Counted from the first letter of the stretch, positions 8,983-17,714 are shown. The stretch is DNA of 64,000 nucleotides from Shewanella donghaensis (GCF_007567505.1 NZ_CP041783.1:4402001-4466000); one strand, 5' to 3'. The notes: generated by a model from the letters alone, not told the origin. A program made the numbers and translations.

Positions 8983-9933
8983 ATGAAAATAGTGGTGCTT
9001 GATGGCTTCACCCTAAATCCAGGTGACTTAAGTTGGTCATCCTTAGCTAAACTGGGTGATTTGACGGTATATGATCACACTGACGCTGCAGACATTATTA
9101 TTCGCTGCCAAGATGCAGAGGTCGTTTTAACCAATAAAGCCGTTATTGGTGCAGATGTCATCCACCATTGTCCCAAACTCAATTATATTGGTGTCACAGC
9201 GACAGGGACTAATGTTGTTGATATTAACGCAGCAGCATCTCGGAATATTGTTGTGACTAATGTTCCTGCTTATGGACCAGATGCAGTTGCGCAAATGGTG
9301 TTTGCATTGATTCTACAACATACGCAACAGGTAGACTTGCACCATAAAGCGGTTAATCAGGGGCTGTGGAGTCAATCAAGAGACTTTTGTTTTACCCTAG
9401 CACCATTAACATCACTTAAAAATAAAACCATCGGTATTGTCGGTTACGGTGACATAGGACAACAAGTTGCCAAGTTAGCACTCGCTTTCAATATGAACGT
9501 TATCATCAATACTTCAGCTCGAAAGAGTGACTTACCCGACGGTATAGAGTGGCAACCGTTAGGCGATCTATTAGTGCAATCAGATATTGTGTCGCTACAT
9601 TGTCCGCTTAATCAAGCTACCGATAATCTGATCAATAATCAGAGCCTTACGTTATTCAAAGCTAAAGCTTTATTAATTAACACCGCAAGAGGGGGATTAG
9701 TGGATGAGTTAGCACTTGCAACAGCACTCAATGCCAATAAACTCTTTGCTGCTGTTGACGTGTTATCAAGTGAGCCGCCAGCTGTAGATAACCCATTGTT
9801 GTCAGCAAAAAATATTGTCATCACCCCACATATTGCTTGGGCGACATTAGAAGCACGGTCAAACCTACTCGATATTGCAGTCAATAATGTGGGACAGTTT
9901 TTACAAGGTAAAAACTGCAACAAAGTAAATTAA
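8983..9933 (+). CDS. D-2-hydroxyacid dehydrogenase (glycerate/hydroxypyruvate dehydrogenase type)
   Basis: NAD(P)-dependent oxidoreductase of 316 residues in the D-isomer-specific 2-hydroxyacid dehydrogenase family; nearest in style to glycerate dehydrogenase (HprA). The catalytic domain flanks a Rossmann domain with GIVGYGDIGQ (about residues 151-160). Catalytic residues are visible: arginine in NTARGGLVDE, glutamate in SSEPP, and histidine in ITPHIAW. Start ATG 8983 has AGGTGA upstream. A terminator follows about 100 bases after the stop. Exact substrate (glyoxylate, hydroxypyruvate or another 2-oxoacid) cannot be told from sequence. Confidence 0.88.
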   Translation: MKIVVLDGFTLNPGDLSWSSLAKLGDLTVYDHTDAADIIIRCQDAEVVLTNKAVIGADVIHHCPKLNYIGVTATGTNVVDINAAASRNIVVTNVPAYGPDAVAQMVFALILQHTQQVDLHHKAVNQGLWSQSRDFCFTLAPLTSLKNKTIGIVGYGDIGQQVAKLALAFNMNVIINTSARKSDLPDGIEWQPLGDLLVQSDIVSLHCPLNQATDNLINNQSLTLFKAKALLINTARGGLVDELALATALNANKLFAAVDVLSSEPPAVDNPLLSAKNIVITPHIAWATLEARSNLLDIAVNNVGQFLQGKNCNKVN

Positions 9934-10008
9934 CCTTTGGGGTCCAGTTTAGCGTGTTATGAAATTAGAATGTCATGTAGAAAGCTTATTAAACTCATAC
10001 CCAATTGC

Positions 10009-10024
10009 AAACCTAAACCTAAAC
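10009..10024 (+). repeat. (AAACCT)n motif in 3' region of the dehydrogenase gene
   Basis: Two full AAACCT units plus AAAC, degenerating into CCAAACAAC before the terminator stem. The identical 16-mer occurs on the other strand at 27149-27164, again just before a terminator stem that begins AAAGC. Confidence 0.7.
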
Positions 10025-10033
10025 CCAAACAAC

Positions 10034-10070
10034 AAAGCCTAATTTCATTCTTGAAGTTAGGCTTTTTTTG
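10034..10070 (+). terminator. Rho-independent terminator of the dehydrogenase gene
   Basis: Inverted repeat AAGCCTAA/TTAGGCTT closing a loop of about 15 bases, followed by a seven-T run. It lies between the convergent dehydrogenase and purT genes. Confidence 0.8.
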
Positions 10071-10100
10071 TCACTAATATTGTTATTAACACGCAGTGAG

Positions 10101-11297
10101 TTAAAAAATCACTTGGATTTTAGCTGCGGCTGATTTAGCTTTTTCAATGGCGTTGGCAACATCAGTGTCTCTTGCCAAAGCAACACCTAATCTTCTTCGA
10201 CCATTAATATCAGGTTTACCAAATAATTTTATTTGAGTGTCAGCTTGCTCTAATGCTTCAGCGACGCCTTGGTAGCGAATATTTTCAGATTTCCCTTCAG
10301 CCAAAATAACTGCTGAAGCACTTGCACCATGTTGTCTAATTTTAGTGATAGGTAAACCAAGAATCGCTCTCACATGTAATGCAAACTCGGATAAGTCTTG
10401 GCTGATTAATGTCACCAAGCCGGTATCATGTGGTCTTGGAGACACTTCAGAGAAGTACACTTCATCGCCTTTGATAAACAACTCAACACCAAATAGTCCA
10501 TAACCGCCAAGTGCTGTGACTACTTGCTCGCCGATTTGTTGTGCTCTAGTTAATGCTATTTCAGACATCGCCTGCGGCTGCCAAGATTCACGATAGTCGC
10601 CATCTTCTTGTCTGTGACCGATAGCGTCACAATAATGAATGCCATTAACTGCACTGATGGTAAGCAAAGTAATTTCATAATCAAAATCAACAAAACCTTC
10701 AACAATGACGCGACCACCGCCAGCACGACCGCCTTCTTGTGCATATTGCCATGCTTGAGCAATTTGGTCGGTCGATTTTATAACGCTTTGACCTTTACCT
10801 GACGAACTCATCACAGGTTTAACTACACAAGGTAAACCTATTTTGCTAATAGCTGTGGTGAATTCAGTTAACGTGTCGCAAAAGAAATATGGTGAGGTTG
10901 GAATGCCAAGGGTTTCAGCAGCCAAACGGCGAATACCTTCACGGTCCATGGTCAATTGAGTTGCTTTCGCGGTAGGTATTATGTTGATACCTGTTTGCTC
11001 TAGGGCAACTAAAGTTTGCGTGGCAATGGCTTCGATTTCAGGAATAACTAAATGCGGTTGCTCTAGTTCAATAACGTCACGTAATGCCTTTTCATCAAGC
11101 ATGTTTACCACATGGTAGCGATGTGCAACTTGCATGGCTGGGGCATTGGGGTAGCGATCGACACCAATAACTTCAATACCAAAACGTTGTAACTCGATAG
11201 CGACTTCTTTACCTAGCTCGCCACAACCTAGAAGCATTGCTTTAACTGCACCATCGGTTTTAGCAGTACCAAAGATGAAAGGGACTTTGTTATTCAT
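10101..11297 (-). CDS. purT: Formate-dependent phosphoribosylglycinamide formyltransferase PurT
   Basis: ATP-grasp enzyme making formyl-GAR from GAR, formate and ATP in purine synthesis, an alternative to folate-dependent PurN. 398 residues, close to the family's 392. N-terminal pre-ATP-grasp fold with LLGCGELGKEVAIELQRFG (about residues 22-40); ATP-grasp signatures CVVKPVMSSSGKGQSV and GGRVIVEGFVDFDYEITLL; metal site GLFGVELFIKGDEVYFSEVSPRPHDTG. Formate-scavenging purine synthesis fits a facultative anaerobe. Monocistronic in appearance, with a 228-base divergent region shared with the DUF3302 gene. Confidence 0.97.
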   Translation of the reverse strand: MNNKVPFIFGTAKTDGAVKAMLLGCGELGKEVAIELQRFGIEVIGVDRYPNAPAMQVAHRYHVVNMLDEKALRDVIELEQPHLVIPEIEAIATQTLVALEQTGINIIPTAKATQLTMDREGIRRLAAETLGIPTSPYFFCDTLTEFTTAISKIGLPCVVKPVMSSSGKGQSVIKSTDQIAQAWQYAQEGGRAGGGRVIVEGFVDFDYEITLLTISAVNGIHYCDAIGHRQEDGDYRESWQPQAMSEIALTRAQQIGEQVVTALGGYGLFGVELFIKGDEVYFSEVSPRPHDTGLVTLISQDLSEFALHVRAILGLPITKIRQHGASASAVILAEGKSENIRYQGVAEALEQADTQIKLFGKPDINGRRRLGVALARDTDVANAIEKAKSAAAKIQVIF

Positions 11298-11525
11298 TAT
11301 TTAACCTTGTAGGGGGAAAAAATAGCAACGGAAGTGTACCTTCTATTCATATTTGATTGATTAGCAAAAGCTATAAATGTGTAAAGGATCACGTGAAAAC
11401 TCCTTTTTATATAGCGAATAAAGCCATTTAATTGGTTATTTTATTGATCGCGCTGTGTTACCTTAAGGTTGTTGTTTTGTTTGCTTAATTTAACTTTTGG
11501 TCGTGGTTAATGATAGGAGTGTTAT

Positions 11526-11915
11526 ATGTTTCTGGATTATTTTGCTCTAGGACTTTTGTTCTTTGTAGCATTGGTTATTTTCTACGGCGTTATCGCAATT
11601 CATGATATCCCATATGAAATAGCAAAAAAGCGTAACCACCCACAGCAGGATGCTTTACATATTGCTGGTTGGGTCAGTTTATTTACCTTACATGCTATTT
11701 GGCCTTTTCTTTGGATTTGGGCGACTTTATACCGAGAAGATAGAGGTTGGGGATTTAGTGACGAGAAGAAACGTGAACTTATTCTTGAAGGTGAAGTAAA
11801 AGTGCTGATGGATACGGTAAGTGACTTGAGCCAGCGTTTAGCGGCTTTAGAAACGCCTTCGAAAAAAGCACCTGTAAGCCCAGAGTCTGAACCTAAGCAA
11901 GATCAAGGAGCGTAA
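11526..11915 (+). CDS. DUF3302 inner-membrane protein, YiaW-like
   Basis: 129-residue protein with two hydrophobic segments (about residues 3-25 and 45-68) and a polar, Lys/Glu-rich C-terminal tail. The pattern IAIHDIPYEIAKKRNHPQ followed by WPFLWIWATLYRE matches DUF3302 (YiaW). ATG 11526 is preceded by TAGGAG. One base separates its stop from the next start, so the two genes are almost certainly co-translated. E. coli yiaW sits beside yiaV in the same way, suggesting a two-component membrane unit; its substrate is not established. Confidence 0.87.
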   Translation: MFLDYFALGLLFFVALVIFYGVIAIHDIPYEIAKKRNHPQQDALHIAGWVSLFTLHAIWPFLWIWATLYREDRGWGFSDEKKRELILEGEVKVLMDTVSDLSQRLAALETPSKKAPVSPESEPKQDQGA

Positions 11916-11916
11916 T

Positions 11917-13062
11917 ATGGATCTTCTACTCATTTTAACCTATACCGCTTTTTGTGTTGCGATATTCAAGATTTTTAAGATCCCATTGACCAAGTGGACA
12001 GTTCCAACAGCTGTTTTAGGTGGTATAGCACTCATTGGTACATTATTAGTCTTGATGAACTATAACCATCCATATACCAAATTCGCTCGAGAATACTTCG
12101 TTTCAATTCCTATTAACCCTGCGGTTAGAGGTTTAGTTGTTGAAGTTAATGTGAAGCCGAATGTCCCAGTTAAAAAAGGGGATATCTTATTTAAAATTGA
12201 TCCGACTCCTTTTGCCGCTGTCGTGAAGGAAAAGCAAGCAGCACTTGAAGATGCTAAGCAAGCTGTGCCTCAGCTAGAAGCTGCATGGGAAAGTTCAATT
12301 GCACGTTCAACACAAGCAGAAGCCAATAGAGACCGAACCAAGTCAGCTTATGAGCGTTATGATGAAGGTCGTCGTAAAGGTGGCAAGAACTCTCCATTTT
12401 CTGAAATCGAATTAGATAATAAGCGTCAATTATATTTGGCTGCAGAGGCATCTTATAAATCTGCTTTAGCTGACGAAATCGGTTATCGATTGGCATTTGA
12501 GTCTAATATTGACGGTGTTAATACTGATGTGGCAGTGATGCAAGCTGAACTTGATGTTGCAGTATTTAATTTAGAACAAACGGAAGTTAAAGCGCCTGTC
12601 GATGGTATGGTCACTCAAATGGCACTTCGTGCTGGTGTAATGGCTGTGCCAATTCCACTGCGTCCAGCAATGACGTTTATTCCTGATGAAGACCGCTATT
12701 TCGCTGGTGCTTTTTGGCAAAACTCACTGCTGCGATTAAAGGCTGGTGATGATGCTGAAATTATCTTAGATTCTATGCCCGGTGTGGTTCACAAAGGTAA
12801 AGTCATTAAGGTATTACCAGCAATGGCTGAAGGTGAAATCCAGTTTGGTGGTTCATTACGTTCTTCAAATGATCTGTTTACCCGCGGTAGAGCATTAGTA
12901 TTAATTGAGTTAGATGATGACACTCTGCGTACTAGTTTACCTGCAGGTGTAGCGGGTCAGGCTGCTATATATACAGAGCACTTCACGCATGTTTCGATTA
13001 TTCGTAAAGTATTATTGAGAATGCAAGGCTGGTTAAACTATTTGTTTGCTGAAGCTCATTAG
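11917..13062 (+). CDS. HlyD/EmrA-family membrane-fusion protein, YiaV-like
   Basis: 381-residue periplasmic adaptor anchored by N-terminal membrane segments (about residues 3-20 and 30-50). It has a biotinyl-lipoyl-like half (VRGLVVEVNVKPNVPVKKGD), a long alpha-helical hairpin (about 100-220, rich in Ala/Glu/Lys), the second lipoyl half (VKAPVDGMVTQMALRAG), and a beta-barrel domain. Such proteins bridge an inner-membrane transporter to an outer-membrane channel, but no transporter or TolC gene is adjacent; the DUF3302 partner may fill the inner-membrane role. Followed by a strong bidirectional terminator. Confidence 0.9.
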   Translation: MDLLLILTYTAFCVAIFKIFKIPLTKWTVPTAVLGGIALIGTLLVLMNYNHPYTKFAREYFVSIPINPAVRGLVVEVNVKPNVPVKKGDILFKIDPTPFAAVVKEKQAALEDAKQAVPQLEAAWESSIARSTQAEANRDRTKSAYERYDEGRRKGGKNSPFSEIELDNKRQLYLAAEASYKSALADEIGYRLAFESNIDGVNTDVAVMQAELDVAVFNLEQTEVKAPVDGMVTQMALRAGVMAVPIPLRPAMTFIPDEDRYFAGAFWQNSLLRLKAGDDAEIILDSMPGVVHKGKVIKVLPAMAEGEIQFGGSLRSSNDLFTRGRALVLIELDDDTLRTSLPAGVAGQAAIYTEHFTHVSIIRKVLLRMQGWLNYLFAEAH

Positions 13063-13086
13063 AGATCTTTAACATTATATAGATAC

Positions 13087-13116
13087 AAAAAAGTCCGCAA
13101 TTGCGGACTTTTTTAT
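13087..13116. terminator. Bidirectional terminator between the yiaV-like and DUF4136 genes
   Basis: Perfect 10-bp inverted repeat AAGTCCGCAA/TTGCGGACTT with A-run upstream and T-run downstream; works in both directions for convergent genes. Confidence 0.9.
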
Positions 13117-13135
13117 TTCTGTAATTTACTGCTAT

Positions 13136-13678
13136 TTATTTAACTGAAGGCTGAGGTGGAAACTGAGCAAGAATAGTATCGATAGTTTTAGTTGTTTCAG
13201 CCACTTTCTCATCGCCACCGGATTCAAAGTCATATTCGTCGGTACCACGCCAAATCAACCTGTTTTCTTTAGCATCAATTATATCGATTTGAATCACTTG
13301 AATTTGCGCACTGTTACTGCCTATTGGAATCCCCATACTGGTACCAACTCCAATGCTTCCATTACTACCACTTGTGCCAGTGCCTAGCCCAATAGAAAGG
13401 CCTGAGCTTTTTGGCTTTTCTTTTGTTAAGAAGGCATAGCTTACAACAAAGTCACTTTCTTGTTGTTCAGTGAAGTTCTTTGCTAACAAGTTGTTTCGGA
13501 TGCTGGCTCTAATCCTTTCAGCGCTTAATTGATCACCTTGCTCTGGTATTTCAATAAAGTGAAAGGTTGTTAATTGATTAAAGTCATATTTTGTATCGTA
13601 ATCAGACTTACCTGTAGTGCTTTGGCAGGCACTTAACCCCAATATAAGAATAAATGAGAGCAGTAAACGGGAAACCAT
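13136..13678 (-). CDS. DUF4136 lipoprotein
   Basis: 180-residue envelope protein with a lipoprotein signal peptide; the lipobox LSAC puts the lipidated cysteine at residue 18. The mature part starts with a DYDTKYDFNQLTTF segment typical of DUF4136, followed by a low-complexity Gly/Ser stretch (about residues 95-120, GLGTGTSGSNGSIGVGTS) and a final conserved strand IDAKENRLIWRGT. Cellular role unknown. It faces the yiaV-like gene across a shared terminator. Confidence 0.85.
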   Translation of the reverse strand: MVSRLLLSFILILGLSACQSTTGKSDYDTKYDFNQLTTFHFIEIPEQGDQLSAERIRASIRNNLLAKNFTEQQESDFVVSYAFLTKEKPKSSGLSIGLGTGTSGSNGSIGVGTSMGIPIGSNSAQIQVIQIDIIDAKENRLIWRGTDEYDFESGGDEKVAETTKTIDTILAQFPPQPSVK

Positions 13679-13894
13679 AAGTGACTCCAGATTGATAATA
13701 AATAAGGTGTTTTGATGCTAATTAATACGTAAATATCATAACTAGTTTAAGCCAAAGTAACAGAGTTAACCAATCTTACGCTATGATTTATTTGATGAAT
13801 ATAAATGCATGAATATGGCATTTTGGTTAATAAGTGCTAAGTTAGAATAATAATCGTTCAATCATTTATCAATTTATCGGCTTAACAATAATAT

Positions 13895-14218
13895 ATGGAA
13901 CAACTTAGCTTTCTCTCTGTGCCCAGTCCTTGCATCGGTGTCTGCCAAACAGACGCTCGGGGCTATTGTAATGGCTGCTTAAGGAATAGGGATGAACGCT
14001 TCAATTGGCTGCACTTTTCTGATGCTCAAAAGCATAATATTATTAGGCTGTGCTTACAGCGGAAACGTCGTAGGCAATATGCTAAATTTAAAGCGCATCA
14101 AATTGCGGTTAAAGAAGAGCATGCTTTGGTTAATCCTCAGTTTAATTTTGACGTTGAGCCAGTTGAAGGCGATCTTACTGAAGAAAAAATTGATTTGAAT
14201 GATTTTTCGTTAGATTAA
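13895..14218 (+). CDS. DUF1289 small cysteine-rich protein
   Basis: 107 residues. The N-terminal half carries the DUF1289 signature: SPCIGVCQTDARGYCNGCLRNRDE, four cysteines that could bind Zn or an Fe-S cluster, then a basic segment LQRKRRRQ. The acidic C-terminal tail is lineage specific. Function is unknown. Start is the ATG at 13895; no strong ribosome-binding site is visible, only an AT-rich leader. A different frame inside the gene is a shadow. Confidence 0.82.
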   Translation: MEQLSFLSVPSPCIGVCQTDARGYCNGCLRNRDERFNWLHFSDAQKHNIIRLCLQRKRRRQYAKFKAHQIAVKEEHALVNPQFNFDVEPVEGDLTEEKIDLNDFSLD

Positions 14219-14291
14219 GCTTTGATTTAGACCTTACCGGATGAAGATAGGAGTAGATATTACTTTTCAGTTTTGCTTCGTTATGGCCAAT

Positions 14292-15554
14292 TTAGCGCTT
14301 TATTCGAGGCCAAGTTAAGGTGAAGGCTGTTATTTTATTATCGCTTTTTAGTGACACAGAGCCCTTATGACGCTGCATAATACGCTTGATAATGGCTAAC
14401 CCTAAGCCGTGTCCTTTATTGCCCTGATGTTGTGACTTACTGCGATAAAAAGGTTCGAATAACTTTTCCTGATCTTCTTCTGGAATCGCATCTCCATCAT
14501 TAGATACCGTCAGTAATACATGAGTGTCGTTGTAACTTAAGAATACGTTAATTTCGATATCTGCATATCGTTGGGAATTAGTAATCAAATTTTGAATTGC
14601 CCGTTCGACTAAGGGTAATTCTGCCATGATACAAAGTTCGTTTATCTTGTGAGTAAAGTGTATTTTTTTATCGCTTAATGGCACTAGACGATTAACCAGT
14701 TCCTCAGTGGTTGAGACTAATTCACATTGTTCAAAACTGGGTTCTTGCTGCACTTCTAAACTGGCGTAAGTTAATAGCTCTTGCAGTAAGGCTTCCATTT
14801 CTTTGATATCCATTTGCATTTCATCAAGAAATTCTAGTCTCCGAGTTTCATCACTATTTGGTAAGCAATATTGAGGTAGTAAGGCGAGAGCAAATTTGAG
14901 TCTTGCCAATGGTGTTCTGATTTCGTGAGATACCGCATTTGAAAGATGCTTCTGGTTCTCAATCAAATCACTGATATGCTGAGCCATATCATTAAAAGTG
15001 TTAGCCAGTGGCGCTACTTGTGATCTCGCATTGAGCTCTATACGCGTATTCCATTTTGCTTCACCAAAATTTTGAGTGGCTCTCTTAAGGGTTTTGAGAT
15101 CTTTAGATAATGGCCAAACCCAAATTAATGCAACAAAAGCTAATGATAAATAAAAGAAAATAGTAAACAAACCGCGTAATTTTTCTCGAGGGTCAATATC
15201 CATCGGACCAACCATAAGGACTTGATCGTCAACAGCTATAAATTGTAATTCATGGCTTTTATCAGTCGTCGTTGTCACAATTTGGTTAGCAGAAAACTCG
15301 ACACTACCACTGAGTGCAATTTCGTGTTTTTCAAATAATGCTAAAGGGTAGGGGTGCTGGGCTTGTATGACCGAAAGTTGCTGATGTCGAACATCTTTAG
15401 GTTGTTGCGCTAATAATAAAGCAAAGGCAATAAGAGGCGAGTCTATATTCTCGTGTTCATCGAGTTGTTGCTGCCAGAGGCTATCTAAAGTCCAGCCTAT
15501 ACCTAAAATACTTAAACTAAGTAATAGGTATAGGCTAATGAAGAGTCTTTTCAA
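14292..15554 (-). CDS. Sensor histidine kinase, RstB-like
   Basis: 420-residue inner-membrane two-component sensor. TM1 about residues 5-22, a short periplasmic domain (about 23-125), TM2 about 127-148, then HAMP, the dimerisation H-box AVSHEIRTPLARLKF with phospho-acceptor H210, and an HATPase domain with the N-box (NLITNSQRYAD), G1 (VSNDGDAIP) and G2 (GHGLGLAIIKRI). It begins 13 bases after the response-regulator stop and is last in a four-gene operon with a MipA-like protein and a DUF3019 protein. The stimulus is unknown. Confidence 0.93.
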   Translation of the reverse strand: MKRLFISLYLLLSLSILGIGWTLDSLWQQQLDEHENIDSPLIAFALLLAQQPKDVRHQQLSVIQAQHPYPLALFEKHEIALSGSVEFSANQIVTTTTDKSHELQFIAVDDQVLMVGPMDIDPREKLRGLFTIFFYLSLAFVALIWVWPLSKDLKTLKRATQNFGEAKWNTRIELNARSQVAPLANTFNDMAQHISDLIENQKHLSNAVSHEIRTPLARLKFALALLPQYCLPNSDETRRLEFLDEMQMDIKEMEALLQELLTYASLEVQQEPSFEQCELVSTTEELVNRLVPLSDKKIHFTHKINELCIMAELPLVERAIQNLITNSQRYADIEINVFLSYNDTHVLLTVSNDGDAIPEEDQEKLFEPFYRSKSQHQGNKGHGLGLAIIKRIMQRHKGSVSLKSDNKITAFTLTWPRIKR

Positions 15555-15567
15555 ATTCTTCTATGGT

Positions 15568-16281
15568 TTAGTTATTCCACGCTTCTGGCGCGAATAAGTA
15601 ACCTTGTCCCCAAACGGTTTTGATTCTAAATGGTGTTTCAATACTGTCTCCGAGCTTTTTACGCAAGCGTGAAATTCGCACGTCAATTTTTCTATCTTTA
15701 CCATCAAAATCAATATTGAGTAAATATTGATAAATATATTGTCTACTTAATACTTGTCCCGCTTGTGAAGCAAGTAACCACAATAGTTCAAACTCATGGC
15801 TGGTTAAGTCTACTTCAGTGTTACCTAAGCGAATAGCTTGAGTATGTGGGTCAATACTTAACTTACCAAAGCTTAAACAATGTGATTCTGGTTTAGCAGG
15901 CTGAGCCTGTCGACGCAGTAAATTGTTTATACGGGCGACTAATAAACTTGGTTCCACCGGTTTAACGACATAATCATCAGCGCCTAATTCAAGGCCTTTG
16001 ATTTGGTCTTCTGGTGAACCTAACGCACTCATTAACAATATTGGCCCAGCAAAGTAGTCTGGTAGTTTTTCACAAAGGCTTAATCCATCAAGTCCAGGTA
16101 GCATGATATCGAGTAAAATAATATCAGGCTTATAACTAATTAATCGTGTTAAAACGGTATCGCCACGTCGTTCAACTTCAACGTGCATATCGTGTGACTT
16201 TAAATAGTCGACAATTAGATTGGCAAGACGAATATCATCTTCGACCAACAGAACTCTATGAGTTGATTGCGGGGTTGCCAT
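15568..16281 (-). CDS. OmpR-family response regulator, RstA-like
   Basis: 237-residue DNA-binding regulator. Receiver domain with acidic pocket VEDD (residues 13-16), phospho-acceptor D58 in LLDIMLPG and the conserved lysine in DDYVVKP; C-terminal winged helix with DLTSHEFELLWLLASQ and RKIDVRISRLRKKLGD. Start is the ATG at 16281 behind a GGAG box; an in-frame TTG at 16296 is a poor alternative. The ATG overlaps the stop of the DUF3019 gene as TAATG, which implies translational coupling. Likely cognate partner is the downstream kinase. Confidence 0.94.
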   Translation of the reverse strand: MATPQSTHRVLLVEDDIRLANLIVDYLKSHDMHVEVERRGDTVLTRLISYKPDIILLDIMLPGLDGLSLCEKLPDYFAGPILLMSALGSPEDQIKGLELGADDYVVKPVEPSLLVARINNLLRRQAQPAKPESHCLSFGKLSIDPHTQAIRLGNTEVDLTSHEFELLWLLASQAGQVLSRQYIYQYLLNIDFDGKDRKIDVRISRLRKKLGDSIETPFRIKTVWGQGYLFAPEAWNN

Positions 16282-16700
16282 TAAAATAGACTCCAAGGGT
16301 TACGGTAACGTCTGCGAACTTTGGGTTCCGACGTTGTAGTGATTTTTAGGGTTACGTCCGCCAATTCATTATTATTATTTTTATTTACCAGGACAAAATG
16401 AATGTCTTGGTTTGTTTTAACTGAAATTTGCAATGAATGTTCATTAACTGAATCACTACACCACCGCTTCATCGATTGATAGTTTGAAACTATGCAGACG
16501 AGTTGTTCGGTGTTTAGCAGCCAACTAAGCTCAATAGACATCTCACAATGTATATCATGGGAGTCTTTTAGGCATAAATGAGGCGTAGCCGAAAGCTGTG
16601 CTTGCGTCTCAAGCGTATCAGCTTTGACACAGAAAGCACTAAATATCAGTATTAATATACCGAAAAAGTGATAGACCCTTTGTTCTTGCCTAGATGACAA
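16281..16700 (-). CDS. DUF3019 secreted protein
   Basis: 139 residues with an N-terminal hydrophobic signal segment (about 11-27, FFGILILIFSAFCVKA) and a small beta-rich mature domain with paired cysteines (HLCLKDSHDIHCEM and CIVSNYQSMKRWC), matching DUF3019. The C-terminus is basic (RRRYRN). The first codon is a TTG at 16700 with AGG placed about 10 bases upstream; I see no better start. It begins 2 bases after the MipA-like gene stop and overlaps the regulator start by one base. Position suggests a periplasmic part of the signalling system, perhaps an accessory to the sensor; this is inference. Confidence 0.82.
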   Translation of the reverse strand: MSSRQEQRVYHFFGILILIFSAFCVKADTLETQAQLSATPHLCLKDSHDIHCEMSIELSWLLNTEQLVCIVSNYQSMKRWCSDSVNEHSLQISVKTNQDIHFVLVNKNNNNELADVTLKITTTSEPKVRRRYRNPWSLF

Positions 16701-16702
16701 GA

Positions 16703-17575
16703 TTAGAACCTGTATGCAGCTCCAACGAAATAGGAGCTTGAGTAATCTTCATTAATTATAGGGCTGTCAATTATTTCATCTGCTAACTGGATATAGCGCG
16801 CGGCGATAAGTAAATCCCAACGCGGTGAAAAGCTATAACGGGTTGTTAATTCGATCGCTTTATTCCAGCCTGAGCTAGGTTGATATTCTTGACTCCAGTA
16901 TGCATTTTCACTTTCCCTAATACCATAGTAATATGAAATAACTTCTGAACTTTTCCAGTCGGCGTCTAATGATAAATCAAAGCTGAATTTATCTATGGCT
17001 AAAGAGTATGACCAGCTAATCCCTGCTTCCTGACCATTATGGACATCTAATAGATCATGAGCAGCAAAAATCTTTAATATACCTAATTTGCCATACCAAA
17101 ACAGTTCAGCTCCGCCGTATACTGTGAAGTTTCTATTTTCAAGTTCATCAATAATATTTGGTTGCTCCACTTCTTCTACGTGAACATTACGAGAAGGGAG
17201 GATGTCAGTGGCATTAGCACTGGAAGTTTGTGTCGTGAATATATTGGATGGATCCCAGCGATAGAAAAAAGCACGTTCATCACTATAGCTCGTTGCTAAA
17301 TTGATGGTGAAACTTTCTTGCTCTGTAAGTGTGTAGCCAATATTGAAGTTATCGAAGAACCAGTTTTCACCGTAATAGGCGATAGAAGGTATGACGTAAA
17401 TAGGGATATCGTCATAGTTATTTACAGGATTTGTTTTATTTCCCCAACCCAAGGCTATGCTGATATCCCACTCGCCGACAACAATACAGTCATCTTCATT
17501 TTGACACGGTTCATCAGCCATAGCTGGCATGAAAAATGAGTATAAAGTGACAAATAAGAGCAACAATCGATACAT
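16703..17575 (-). CDS. MipA/OmpV-family outer-membrane protein
   Basis: 290-residue outer-membrane barrel with a signal peptide (MYRLLLLFVTLYSFFMPAMA). The mature start GEWDISIALGWGNKTNPV and the closing AAYRF with terminal Phe are typical of MipA/OmpV proteins. First gene of the four-gene operon ending in the RstA/RstB-like pair. E. coli MipA is a scaffold for murein enzymes and OmpV-like proteins affect osmolarity and peptide sensitivity; which applies here is not known. A palindrome-like TACATT/AATGTA site lies about 25-45 bases upstream of its ATG and could be the regulator's target. Confidence 0.88.
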   Translation of the reverse strand: MYRLLLLFVTLYSFFMPAMADEPCQNEDDCIVVGEWDISIALGWGNKTNPVNNYDDIPIYVIPSIAYYGENWFFDNFNIGYTLTEQESFTINLATSYSDERAFFYRWDPSNIFTTQTSSANATDILPSRNVHVEEVEQPNIIDELENRNFTVYGGAELFWYGKLGILKIFAAHDLLDVHNGQEAGISWSYSLAIDKFSFDLSLDADWKSSEVISYYYGIRESENAYWSQEYQPSSGWNKAIELTTRYSFSPRWDLLIAARYIQLADEIIDSPIINEDYSSSYFVGAAYRF

Positions 17576-17599
17576 CAGAAAAATAACCTAAGCTAAAAA

Positions 17600-17618
17600 T
17601 ACATTTCGAATTAATGTA
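17600..17618. promoter_or_regulatory. Inverted repeat upstream of the mipA-like operon, candidate operator
   Basis: TACATT and AATGTA, 6-bp arms separated by 7 bases with TTCGAA overlapping the centre, lying 25-43 bases before the ATG of the first operon gene. Placement and symmetry fit regulator binding, but no experiment or alignment backs this. Confidence 0.35.
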
Positions 17619-17714
17619 ACTTTATCATTGATTGTTATTTGGCTAAATTGCTTTCTCTCAATTGATACAAACTGATACTGATGTGACTTTGCTTTTGACT
17701 TGTTTTTTATTTTG

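Noticed and set aside
12254..12496. Minus-strand open frame within the membrane-fusion protein gene
   Set aside because: Antisense shadow of the helical hairpin region with no ribosome-binding site or recognisable domain.
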